The translations under genes were made by a program, and so were the position numbers. From positions 1 through 64,000 of the forward strand of contig NZ_JACBYP010000038.1 in the NCBI RefSeq assembly GCF_018982965.1: a DNA stretch of 64,000 bases, written 5' to 3'. Below the pieces are notes generated by a model. That model saw only the letters and a program-made list of their open reading frames with translations. It searched no databases and was not told the origin of the DNA. Shown here one piece after another: positions 26,844 through 35,393 of the stretch. This DNA is from Streptomyces mayonensis (lineage in GTDB: Bacteria > Actinomycetota > Actinomycetes > Streptomycetales > Streptomycetaceae). Numbering within the stretch: the stretch's first letter is position 1; each line of letters begins with the position of its first letter.

Positions 26844-27509
26844 TTGTCTCCGGCAGAGCCGTCCCCCCAGGTCAACGGGGCTTTTCCCGGTGCCAACCTG
26901 CCTCTGGCATATGCCGATCGACCGTCGGCCGGTCCGGCCTTCGCAGACGCGTATTCCCCGGGAACGGCCCCGGGGCCCGTGGGGGGCGGCCATGATGGGG
27001 GCATGGCGGGGCTGGAGGGTACGGGACAGCCGCGGGGAGCCGGACGTGCGACCGCGGCGGCGCGCTGGTCGCCGGCGGTCGAGGACGAACGCGCACTCAA
27101 GGCGCTGGAACTGTTCGGCAACCCGACGGAGCACGAGGTTCCGTTACCGTCCCTCCCCGAGTCCGCCGCCACCGCCCGCCGGCTGGCCCAGGTCGTCGCC
27201 CTGCGCCAGTGGAAACTCGGCCCCAGGATCACGGAGGACACCGTCCTCCTCGTCTCCGAGCTGGTCGGCAACGCCGTACGGCACACCGGCGCGCGGGTCT
27301 TCGGCCTCCACATGCGCCGCCGCCCCGGCTGGATCCGGATCGAGGTCCGCGACCCGTCGAGGGGGCTGCCCTGCCTCATGCCCGTGCAGGAGACGGACAT
27401 CAGCGGACGCGGGCTCTTCCTCGTCGACAAGCTGTCCGACCGCTGGGGAGTCGACCTGCTGCCGCGCGGCAAGACCACCTGGTTCGAGATGCGGGTCGTG
27501 GACCGGTGA
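26844..27509 (+). CDS. RsbW-like ATP-binding regulatory protein (HATPase_c_2)
   Basis: 221 residues from TTG 26844, with GAGGGAG eight bases upstream. Residues 1-75 are disordered and Pro/Gly-rich. The C-terminal half is a single GHKL ATPase domain: N-box LLVSELVGNAVRHTG, G1 box VRDPSRGLP and G2 box GRGLFLVDKLSDRWG. There is no dimerisation or sensor domain. Streptomyces has dozens of such anti-sigma or serine-kinase-like proteins; they sequester sigma factors or phosphorylate anti-anti-sigma factors. No sigma factor or SpoIIAA-like partner is adjacent, so the target is unknown. Its downstream neighbour is the secreted ADP-ribosyltransferase. Confidence 0.88.
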   Translation: MSPAEPSPQVNGAFPGANLPLAYADRPSAGPAFADAYSPGTAPGPVGGGHDGGMAGLEGTGQPRGAGRATAAARWSPAVEDERALKALELFGNPTEHEVPLPSLPESAATARRLAQVVALRQWKLGPRITEDTVLLVSELVGNAVRHTGARVFGLHMRRRPGWIRIEVRDPSRGLPCLMPVQETDISGRGLFLVDKLSDRWGVDLLPRGKTTWFEMRVVDR

Positions 27510-27610
27510 GCGCGGGACCATCTCCCGTGTGAGGCAACCTGGTTCGCCCAACACGCCACCTACGGGTGAGAATCCGGAACGCGCTGCTCCGCAGCCGGGA
27601 TCGTGGGCGC

Positions 27611-28255
27611 ATGATCTCCACACGTCTGCGCCGCCGGGCGGCCGCCGCCGTCCTGTCGCTCTCCGCCGTCCTCACCACCTCGGCCGCCACCGCCCCCGGC
27701 TCGGCCGCCGCCACGGCCCCCGCCGCGGCCCCGGCGGCGGCCCCGGCGGCGGTCCCCGCCCAGGCCGCGCCCGCCTGTCCGCAGTTCGACGACAAGGCCA
27801 AGGCCGCCGCCGACCGCGGTGTCGACCTCGACCGCATCACCCCCGAGCCCGTCTGGCGCACCACCTGCGGCACCCTCTACCGCAGCGACAGCCGGGGCCC
27901 GCAGATCGTCTTCGAGGAGGGCTTCCACGCCAAGGACGTCTACAACGGCCAGTACGACGTCGAGAAGTACGTGCTGGTCAACCAGCCCTCGCCGTACGTC
28001 TCGACGAGCTACGACCACGACCTCTACAAGACCTGGTACAAGTCCGGCTACAACTACTACGTCGACGCCCCCGGCGGCATCGACGTCAACAAGACCATCG
28101 GCGACACCCACAAGTGGGCCGACCAGGTCGAGGTCGCCTTCCCCGGCGGCATCCAGCGGCAGTACATCATCGGCGTCTGCCCGGTCGACCGCCAGACCAA
28201 GACCGAGATCATGAGCGACTGCGAGAGCAACCCGCACTACAAGCCCTGGCACTGA
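27611..28255 (+). CDS. Secreted mono-ADP-ribosyltransferase, ScARP/Scabin (pierisin-like) family
   Basis: 214 residues from ATG 27611; an upstream in-frame GTG (27566) would only lengthen the basic n-region. The signal peptide (RLRRRAAAAVLSLSAVLTTS) and an Ala/Pro spacer are followed by the catalytic domain starting at CPQFDD. The R-S-E class triad is visible: Arg91 (LYRSD), the STS motif at 131-133 (PYVSTSYD) and Q-x-E as Gln172-Val-Glu174 (ADQVEVAF). Paired cysteines (CPQ/TTC and GVCPVD/SDC) fit disulfides. Scabin from S. scabies and ScARP from S. coelicolor transfer ADP-ribose from NAD to guanine bases and nucleosides, and this protein matches ScARP nearly throughout by memory. The biological target is unsettled. 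No immunity gene is evident next to it. Confidence 0.9.
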   Translation: MISTRLRRRAAAAVLSLSAVLTTSAATAPGSAAATAPAAAPAAAPAAVPAQAAPACPQFDDKAKAAADRGVDLDRITPEPVWRTTCGTLYRSDSRGPQIVFEEGFHAKDVYNGQYDVEKYVLVNQPSPYVSTSYDHDLYKTWYKSGYNYYVDAPGGIDVNKTIGDTHKWADQVEVAFPGGIQRQYIIGVCPVDRQTKTEIMSDCESNPHYKPWH

Positions 28256-28293
28256 CCGCCGAGGGGCAGTTCAGGCGGGTGGTCGCCGCACCG

Positions 28294-28344
28294 CGTGCAT
28301 GGGCGGGAAGTTAATCTGACCTGCGTCAGAAGGACCCATGCACG
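28294..28344 (+). promoter_or_regulatory. Compound hairpin over the EF-hand gene's leader
   Basis: CGTGCATGGG (28294-28303) pairs perfectly with CCCATGCACG (28335-28344). Inside it TCTGAC (28315-28320) pairs with GTCAGA (28325-28330). AAGGA (28330-28334) lies between the two right-hand arms, and the ATG at 28338 is within the outer stem. It could mask that ribosome site, or serve as the terminator of the preceding gene. Confidence 0.5.
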
Positions 28345-28361
28345 ACACGAGGGGCGGACCG

Positions 28362-28574
28362 GTGGCGGACATCGAGGAAGCACGCAAGCAGTTCGAGCGG
28401 ATCGACACGGACGACGACGGATTCATCACCGCGGCCGAGTTCAAGACCGCGCTCGCCCAGGGCGGCGACTGGAACGTCACCGAGTCCGTGGCCGAGGCGA
28501 TCATCGCCCGCCGCGACCTCGACGGCGACAAGCAGCTGTCGTTCGACGAGTTCTGGGCCCACCTGAACAAGTGA
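28362..28574 (+). CDS. Small EF-hand calcium-binding protein
   Basis: 70 residues from GTG 28362 (VADIEEARKQFERID). An ATG at 28338 with AAGGA three bases upstream is an alternative start that adds eight residues. Two canonical 12-residue EF loops are present: DTDDDGFITAAE and DLDGDKQLSFDE, with Asp at 1, 3 and 5 and Glu at 12 in each. They are separated by about 28 residues, a calmodulin-like pair. It has no signal peptide. Streptomyces encodes several such small calcium sensors (Cab proteins) thought to buffer or report calcium during development. It is followed by a strong terminator, so it is monocistronic. Confidence 0.9.
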   Translation: MADIEEARKQFERIDTDDDGFITAAEFKTALAQGGDWNVTESVAEAIIARRDLDGDKQLSFDEFWAHLNK

Positions 28575-28584
28575 CGACGCCACC

Positions 28585-28621
28585 AGGGGCGCCCGACCGG
28601 TTCACCCGGACGGGCGCCCCT
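28585..28621 (+). terminator. Stem-loop terminator after the EF-hand gene
   Basis: AGGGGCGCCCG (28585-28595) and CGGGCGCCCCT (28611-28621) pair perfectly over 11 bp around ACCGGTTCACCCGGA, ten bases after the stop. TCGG follows. Confidence 0.85.
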
Positions 28622-28723
28622 TCGGTGGAATAGCACGATGTGCCCCGAGGTTGGAGCTGGGCACCGGCGCGAGCCGACGGCTCCGCACGACACGACCTCC
28701 GGAAGGCCAGGCGAGTCACCATC

Positions 28724-29386
28724 ATGAAGATCGGCATCATCGGCGCGGGCAACATCGGCGGCAACCTCACCCGGCGCCTGACCGCCCTCGGACACGACGT
28801 CTCCGTGGCCAACTCACGGGGACCGCACACGCTCACGGCACTCGCCGAGGAGACCGGCGCCACCCCGGTACCGGTGGAGGAGGCGGCGCGCGGCGCCGAG
28901 ATCGTGGTCGTCACCATCCCGCTGAAGCGCGTCCCGGACCTGCCCTCCGGCGTCCTCGACGGCGCGGCCGACGGATTCGCGGTCCTCGACACCGGCAACT
29001 ACTACCCGCGGCAGCGGGACGGCAGGATCGCGGGTATCGAGGACGAGGGCGCGACCGAGAGCCGCTGGACCGAGGGCCACCTCGGCCACCCGGTAGTCAA
29101 GGCCTTCAACGGCACCTACGCCCAGGACATCCTGGACCGCCACCGCCCGGCCGGAGCGCCCGACCGCATCGCGCTCCCGGTGGCCGGCGACGACGCCGCG
29201 GCCAAGGCGAGGATCCGCGCCCTGATCGACGAGCTGGGTTTTGACACAGTCGACTCGGGTGGTATCGACGACTCCTGGCGCCAGCAGCCCGGCACGCCCG
29301 TATACGGCCTGCGCGCCGGCGTCGACGGCGTCACCGAGGCCCTGGCGAAGGCCTCCCCGGAGCGGCCGGCGGACTTCCGGGGCTGA
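28724..29386 (+). CDS. NADP-binding oxidoreductase, F420-dependent NADP reductase-like
   Basis: 220 residues from ATG 28724. A Rossmann fold opens with MKIGIIGAGNIGGNLTRRL and the phosphate-binding VANSRGPHT. AEIVVVTIPLKRVPDLP, VLDTGNYYPRQRDG and PVVKAFNGTYAQDI follow, as in the NADPH:F420 reductase/proC-like superfamily, with SGGIDDSWRQQPGTPVYG near the end. The GNYYP segment is common to proteins annotated as NADP oxidoreductases without known substrate. The enzyme is soluble. Upstream GGAAGG is 16 bases away, so translation initiation may be weak. Confidence 0.85.
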   Translation: MKIGIIGAGNIGGNLTRRLTALGHDVSVANSRGPHTLTALAEETGATPVPVEEAARGAEIVVVTIPLKRVPDLPSGVLDGAADGFAVLDTGNYYPRQRDGRIAGIEDEGATESRWTEGHLGHPVVKAFNGTYAQDILDRHRPAGAPDRIALPVAGDDAAAKARIRALIDELGFDTVDSGGIDDSWRQQPGTPVYGLRAGVDGVTEALAKASPERPADFRG

Positions 29387-29408
29387 TACCGCTCGCCCGG
29401 AGACCTGC

Positions 29409-29963
29409 TCAGGGCTGCGCCCACTCCTTGAGCGCGGCCTTGCCGGAGAAGTCCGCCACGTTCGTGTCGACCGGGTCGTCGGTGTACTGGTGGAAGCGCC
29501 AGTCGGCCTGGATGCGGGGCTTGCCGGCCGACACGTAGTCGGCGATCCAGAGGCCGTCGCCGGCGTACGAGGTGTCGTCGACGTTGAGCCAGAAGTTCCT
29601 GTTGCAGTAGAGCAGGACCCTGTGGTCCGGCCGCAGGGACTTCACCTTCTTGATGAAGCTGTCCTTCTCGGCGTTGCTCGCGTGGGTGCCCTCGCCGTTC
29701 GACTCCCAGTCGACGGCGAGGATGTCACCCTTCTTCTCCGGTGCCTTGGAGACGAAGTACTCGGCCTGGGCGGTCAGGTTGCCCGGCCACAGGAAGTGGT
29801 AGAAGCCGACGACGAGGCCGGCGTCACGGGCCCGCTTCGTCTGGGCCGCGAGCTTGGGGTTGATGTACGAACGGCCCTCCGTCGCCTTGATGAAGGCGAA
29901 CGAAAGACCGTCCGTGTCGTAGCTGGAGGACTGGTACGCGCTCACGTCGATGCCGCGCAGCAT
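29409..29963 (-). CDS. GH25-family lysozyme-like protein without signal peptide
   Basis: 184 residues from ATG 29963. GH25 muramidase landmarks in order: GIDVSAYQ at the N-terminus, FAFIKATEGRSYINP, GFYHFLWPGN, the catalytic-type DILAVDWESNGEG (Asp-x-Glu), VLLYCNRNFW and WRFHQYTDDP with the terminal VDTNVADF. The domain fills the whole protein. No signal peptide, Tat motif, repeat or wall-binding module is present, so export is unexplained; it may be cytoplasmic, released by lysis, or use a non-classical route. It is convergent with the reductase gene, only 22 bp away. Confidence 0.87.
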   Translation of the reverse strand: MLRGIDVSAYQSSSYDTDGLSFAFIKATEGRSYINPKLAAQTKRARDAGLVVGFYHFLWPGNLTAQAEYFVSKAPEKKGDILAVDWESNGEGTHASNAEKDSFIKKVKSLRPDHRVLLYCNRNFWLNVDDTSYAGDGLWIADYVSAGKPRIQADWRFHQYTDDPVDTNVADFSGKAALKEWAQP

Positions 29964-30093
29964 GCGAACTCCCTCGGATGCCTGGTGGGTTTGAAGTGCC
30001 CAAGGGGCGGAGGTTGTTGTTATGCCCGGGATCGGCTCGCGTACGCCGGGCGCGCGGACGCTCGGCTTCCGGTGGTGGTGAACGCCGGTCGGA

Positions 30094-31512
30094 TCAGGGG
30101 CCGGAGGTGGTGACCGGGGCCGCCGGGGTGTGGGTGCCGGCCGCCGGGGTCTCGCCCTCGTCCAGGGAGACGTCCTTGGTCTCCTTGCCGAGGAGCAGCG
30201 CGGTCAGCGTCAGCACCGCCATCGCGGAGAGGTAGACGCCGACCAGCCACGGCGAGCCGTCCGCGGCCTCCCACAGGGCCACCGCGATGAACGGGGCGAC
30301 GGCCGCGCCGAGGATCGAGCTGACGTTGTACGAGATGCCGGACCCGGTGTAGCGCACGCTCGTCGGGAACAGCTCCGGCAGCAGTGCGCCCATCGGTCCG
30401 AACGTCATGCCCATCAGCGTGAAGCCGAGCACCAGCCAGAGCACCACACCGAGGGTGCCCAGACCGATCAGCGGCACCCAGACCAGGCCGAAGACCACGA
30501 TGGCGGCCGTGATCCAGATCAGGGTGGTGCGGCGGCCGTACTTGTCGGCGAGCGGTCCCGAGACCAGGGTGAACGCGGCGAAGAACAGCACGCCGAAGAT
30601 CATCATCAGGACGAAGGTCGTGTAGCTGTAGCCGAGCCCCGGCACGTCGGCGTCCTCGGCGGCACGGCCGTAGCTCAGCGAGAACGTGGTCATCAGGTAG
30701 AAGAGCACGTACGTCGCCAGCATGATGAAGGTCCCGAGGACCAGCTGCCTCCAGTGGCCCTGGACGACCGTGGCCAGCGGCAGCTTGCGCACCTTGCCGG
30801 TCTCCCGGGTCTTGGCGAACACCGCCGACTCCACGAGCCGCGAGCGCACCCACAGGCCGATCGCGACCATCACGGCGGAGAACAGGAACGGGATGCGCCA
30901 GCCCCAGTCGGTGAACGCCTCGGACGGCTGCGTGGGATCGGCGCCCGCCGCGGACGGCAGCAGCGCCCCGATGATCAGGAACAGGCCGTTGCCGATGATG
31001 AAGCCGAGCGGGGCGCCCAGCTGCGGGAAGGTGCCGTACAGGGCCCGCTTGCCGCTGGGGGCGTTCTCGGTGGCGACCAGGGCGGCGCCGCTCCACTCGC
31101 CGCCGAGCGCGAAGCCCTGGGCCAGCCGCATCAGCACCAGCAGCGCGGTGGCGGCCCAGCCTGCCTGCGCGTAGGTGGGCAGCACGCCGATGAGAAAGGT
31201 GGCGATGCCCATCGTGAGCAGCGAGACCACCAGCGTCTTCTTGCGGCCGAGCCGGTCACCGAGGTGCCCGAAGAAGACGGCGCCGATCGGACGCGCGACC
31301 ATCGCCGCGCCGAAGACCGCGAACGACGACAGCAGGGCCGTGGTCGGGTCGCTGTTCGGGAAGAAGAGCTCCGGGAAGACCAGTACGGCGGCGGTCGCGT
31401 AGATGTAGAAGTCGTAGAACTCGATCGTCGTGCCGATGAGGCTGGCGATGAGGACCCGCGACCGGGGATTGACGGGGGTCTGGACTGCTGGGCCGGAGGC
31501 CGGTGCGGACAT
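30094..31512 (-). CDS. MFS permease, metabolite:H+ symporter (MHS) type
   Basis: 472 residues from ATG 31512 (MSAPASGPAV); an in-frame GTG five codons earlier lacks a ribosome site. Twelve membrane segments. The MHS hallmarks are RVLIASLIGTTIEFYDFYIY at the first helix, the MFS loop motif GHLGDRLGRKKTL, GGEWSGAALVATE after helix 4, and LPELFPTSVRYTGSGISYNV in the second half. The family carries small organic acids or osmolytes such as shikimate, citrate or proline/betaine. The substrate cannot be read from the sequence. It stands alone, with 130 bp to the lysozyme-like gene. Confidence 0.9.
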   Translation of the reverse strand: MSAPASGPAVQTPVNPRSRVLIASLIGTTIEFYDFYIYATAAVLVFPELFFPNSDPTTALLSSFAVFGAAMVARPIGAVFFGHLGDRLGRKKTLVVSLLTMGIATFLIGVLPTYAQAGWAATALLVLMRLAQGFALGGEWSGAALVATENAPSGKRALYGTFPQLGAPLGFIIGNGLFLIIGALLPSAAGADPTQPSEAFTDWGWRIPFLFSAVMVAIGLWVRSRLVESAVFAKTRETGKVRKLPLATVVQGHWRQLVLGTFIMLATYVLFYLMTTFSLSYGRAAEDADVPGLGYSYTTFVLMMIFGVLFFAAFTLVSGPLADKYGRRTTLIWITAAIVVFGLVWVPLIGLGTLGVVLWLVLGFTLMGMTFGPMGALLPELFPTSVRYTGSGISYNVSSILGAAVAPFIAVALWEAADGSPWLVGVYLSAMAVLTLTALLLGKETKDVSLDEGETPAAGTHTPAAPVTTSGP

Positions 31513-31527
31513 GGCTCGGTCTTTCAC

Positions 31528-32033
31528 GTGCGAAACATGGGTACCGCAACGATCTCAGGCGTCTTGTTTTCCGGAAAGCGCGTGTCACGATGTGAGACGC
31601 TCTGACTGCCGGCACACCGGCCCCCCAGCAGCCAGACGTCCGTCGCGGCGAGCCCTCAGCGCCCGTACCGGGCACGGCACCGGGCAACGGGTGAGCACGG
31701 TGGCCGAGCGTGACCTTCGAATGTCGAGTGCCGCGCCACTCAGCCGTGTGAACAACCTTGCGGGGCCACGCGTCCAGGCGTGGAGGGGTTCCGTGGCGGA
31801 GCGCACGGGAGGCGCGACGGCCGACGGTATGGAAGCTGGTCGCGTCGCCGGCGGTGACCAGGAGGACTGTGACGATCCTGGCGCCGACGTCAGGACCCGG
31901 GAAAGGGCGGGCCTCCAGCAATCCGTCTTCCGTTCCAGTGGTCGTCGCAACACCCCAGTTCAGGGATGCGATGGACTTCAAGGTTCGGGAGCTGCGGACA
32001 GTAGCTCAGAGGCCAAGGCCCGCCACCACCAGC
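31528..32033. other. Non-coding or decayed DNA between MFS gene and SDR remnant
   Basis: No frame here shows Streptomyces codon bias or a recognisable domain. One forward frame contains TVTILAPTSGPGK near 31870-31910, faintly like the Rossmann start of an SDR (TVxITGxTSGIGK). It may be the 5' part of the pseudogene that follows, but this is speculative. Confidence 0.4.
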
Positions 32034-32280
32034 GCCGGGCGCACCGCGTACCCGACCAGCAAGCTGGCCGCGATCTACCTGATTCACGAGTACGCGCGCC
32101 GGCTGCCGACCGGCATCGACGCAGCGGGCTGCAACCCGGGACTGGTCCCCGGCACCGGCCTCACCCGCAACGCCGGCCCGGTCGCCCGGTTCGCGATGCG
32201 GCGTGTCATGCCGGCGACGACCCTCACGCCGTTCGCCACCAGCCACCCCGCTCCCCGAAGTGGCCGCCGCCTGACCACCG
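32034..32280 (+). pseudogene. Remnant of a short-chain dehydrogenase (C-terminal part)
   Basis: The frame reads GRTAYPTSKLAAIYLIHEYA then RRLPTGIDAAGCNPGLVPGT and GLTRNAGPVARFAMRR, a clear match to the active-site YxxxK helix and the following strand/helix of NAD(P)-dependent SDRs (usually AYxxSKLAN...PGLxPGTGLxR). The expected nucleotide-binding half and catalytic serine region are missing or scrambled. The frame runs on into the convergent TetR gene without a family C-terminus. Together with the TetR/crotonase pair it marks an accessory insertion that has partly decayed. Confidence 0.65.
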
Positions 32281-32313
32281 GTCAGTACGGCCCTGGCGAG
32301 TCCCGGGGCGGCG

Positions 32314-32862
32314 TCACTCGGGCCAGATCCGGGCCGCGTGGCGGGCCGCGTCCATGAGCCGTGCCCGGTCGGCGCCGTCGCGAGCCAGAGCGGCCATGCC
32401 CGCCAGTACGGTGTCGACGAACGCGGCTACGCCGTCGGCCTCTGTGGCCGACGCGAGTTCTCCCTCGGCGGCGGCCCGGTGCAGACGTGCCCGGATCATG
32501 TCGCGTGTCCTGCCCCGCCGTTCGGCGAGCCGTGGCTCGCCCATGACGAGGCAGCCGGGGGGCTGTCCGGGTGCGGAGAAGTGCTCGGCCGAGGACTGCA
32601 GCAGGCGCTCGATCGCCTCCCGTGCCGTGGGTGCCGACAGGTCGCGCTCCAGGTCCTCGTCCAGACGTTCGGTGTAGAGCGCGCACGCCTTCTCGAACAG
32701 CGCGTCCTTGTCGCCGAAGGCCGCGTACAGGCTCGGTGCGGCGATCCCCGCCTCCTTGCACACCTGCGCGACGCTCACCCCGTCGTATCCGCGCTCCCAG
32801 AAGGCGCGCATCGCCATCATGAGCACCGCGTCCTTGTCGAACGTTCTCGGTCTGCCTGCCAT
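32314..32862 (-). CDS. TetR-family transcriptional regulator
   Basis: 182 residues from ATG 32862 (MAGRPRTFDKDAVLMMAMRA). The N-terminal helix-turn-helix is VSVAQVCKEAGIAAPSLYAAFGDKDALFEKA. The C-terminal ligand domain contains GEPRLAERRGRTRDMIRARL. It is divergent from the crotonase gene, and two similar palindromes lie in the 107-bp gap, so it probably represses both itself and the crotonase. The ligand is perhaps an acyl-CoA or an unsaturated carbonyl, judging only from its neighbour. Confidence 0.9.
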   Translation of the reverse strand: MAGRPRTFDKDAVLMMAMRAFWERGYDGVSVAQVCKEAGIAAPSLYAAFGDKDALFEKACALYTERLDEDLERDLSAPTAREAIERLLQSSAEHFSAPGQPPGCLVMGEPRLAERRGRTRDMIRARLHRAAAEGELASATEADGVAAFVDTVLAGMAALARDGADRARLMDAARHAARIWPE

Positions 32863-32871
32863 GAGCCATAT

Positions 32872-32922
32872 TTTAGCGCACGCTAAAGAACGTGCTAGCC
32901 TCCTTCTGTAACGTCCACTAAA
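32872..32922. promoter_or_regulatory. Two TetR-type operators
   Basis: TTTAGCGCACGCTAAA (32872-32887) is a perfect palindrome apart from its central CA and starts 10 bp upstream of the TetR ATG. TGTAACGTCCACTAAA (32907-32922) matches it at 11 of 16 positions, 35 bp further on. Both lie between the divergent TetR and crotonase genes. Confidence 0.7.
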
Positions 32923-32969
32923 CAACGTCGGGCGGCCGTGCCGACGCACCTGCCCGGAGGAGTGCAGCG

Positions 32970-33830
32970 ATGAGCTACAGCGGTTACAAGTCCCTGGTGG
33001 TCCGTGTGGAGGACCGGATCGCCTGGGTGACCATCGACAATCCGCCGGTGAACACCGTCGACGCCACGCTGGCCGGTGACCTCAAGGCGTTCGCGGGCGA
33101 GGTGGCGTCCGACGGGGACGTCGCCGTGATCGTCCTCCAGTCGGCCGTCCCCGAGTTCTTCTCCGCGCACGCGGACTTCGAGTGGTCCTTCGACCCGAGC
33201 ACCCTCATGGCCCTGGCCGACCCCGACGCCGACCCGGCGCTCAACCCGCTTCAGCAGCTCAACGAGCGGCTGCGCACGTTGCCGCAGGTGACGATCGCGA
33301 AGCTGCGCGGCTATGCCCGCGCGGGCGGCGCCGAGCTGGCGATGGCCGCGGACATGCGGTTCGCCGCCGCGGACCGGACCTGGCTGTCCCAGCCGGAGTC
33401 GTTGATGGGCATCTTCCCCGGCGGGGGCGGCACCCAGTACCTCAACCGGCTGGTCGGCCGGGCCCGTGCCCTGGAGATCGTGCTGGGGGCGGAGTTGTTC
33501 GACACCTCCCTGGCCGAGCGATACGGGTGGATCAACCGCGCTGTCCCGGACGAACACCTCGACGCGTTCGTCGACGCCCTCGCCCGCCGCATCGCCGGCC
33601 TGCCCCAGGGCGTGGCAGCCGCCGCGAAGGAGGCGCTGGACGCGGCCGAGGCGAGCGGCCCTGTGCCGAACCTGGCCGACGAGGCGGCCGCCCACGCGAA
33701 GGTCTACCCCTCTCCGGACGACGTCGTCCACCGACTCCGCGTGCTGATGGACCACGGTGGCCAGACGCGCGACGGCGAACTGCGGCTGGAGCGCCTGCTC
33801 GAATCCATCCCCTGGGCGCACCGTTCCTGA
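32970..33830 (+). CDS. Enoyl-CoA hydratase/isomerase family protein
   Basis: 286 residues from ATG 32970, with GGAGGAG eight bases upstream. Crotonase-fold segments: ITIDNPPVNTVDA-like start (WVTIDNPPVNTVDATLAG), FFSAHADFEWSF, the oxyanion-hole GYARAGGAELAMAADMRFA and the LSQPESLMGIFPGGGGTQYL helix. The FSAHADF stretch replaces the usual FSAGADL. It keeps a Glu in QPES but has Phe-Pro-Gly-Gly where hydratases often carry the second Glu, so isomerase or another activity is possible. Regulated by the divergent TetR gene, judging from the operators. Confidence 0.88.
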   Translation: MSYSGYKSLVVRVEDRIAWVTIDNPPVNTVDATLAGDLKAFAGEVASDGDVAVIVLQSAVPEFFSAHADFEWSFDPSTLMALADPDADPALNPLQQLNERLRTLPQVTIAKLRGYARAGGAELAMAADMRFAAADRTWLSQPESLMGIFPGGGGTQYLNRLVGRARALEIVLGAELFDTSLAERYGWINRAVPDEHLDAFVDALARRIAGLPQGVAAAAKEALDAAEASGPVPNLADEAAAHAKVYPSPDDVVHRLRVLMDHGGQTRDGELRLERLLESIPWAHRS

Positions 33831-33923
33831 ACGTCCGGGGTCAGGCACCGTCCAGAGTCTTCGCGTGGACCGGTACGGGTGGGGCGGACGGGCCCCGGCC
33901 GCGGGCAGACATGAAGTCTCTGG

Positions 33924-35291
<1,368 letters not shown>

Positions 35292-35393
35292 GGGGGTCTC
35301 CTCAGAACGGGGGTGGTGCAGAGGGAGGGGTGCTCCGGGCGGGGCGCGGGCCTGCTTGTGGCGGGCGCGGCGCCCCACCCGAAGGCGTGGTGT

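Noticed and set aside
31256..31981. Reverse-strand frame of 241 codons over the MFS start
   Set aside because: It overlaps the real MFS gene and its upstream part has no recognisable family or codon bias.
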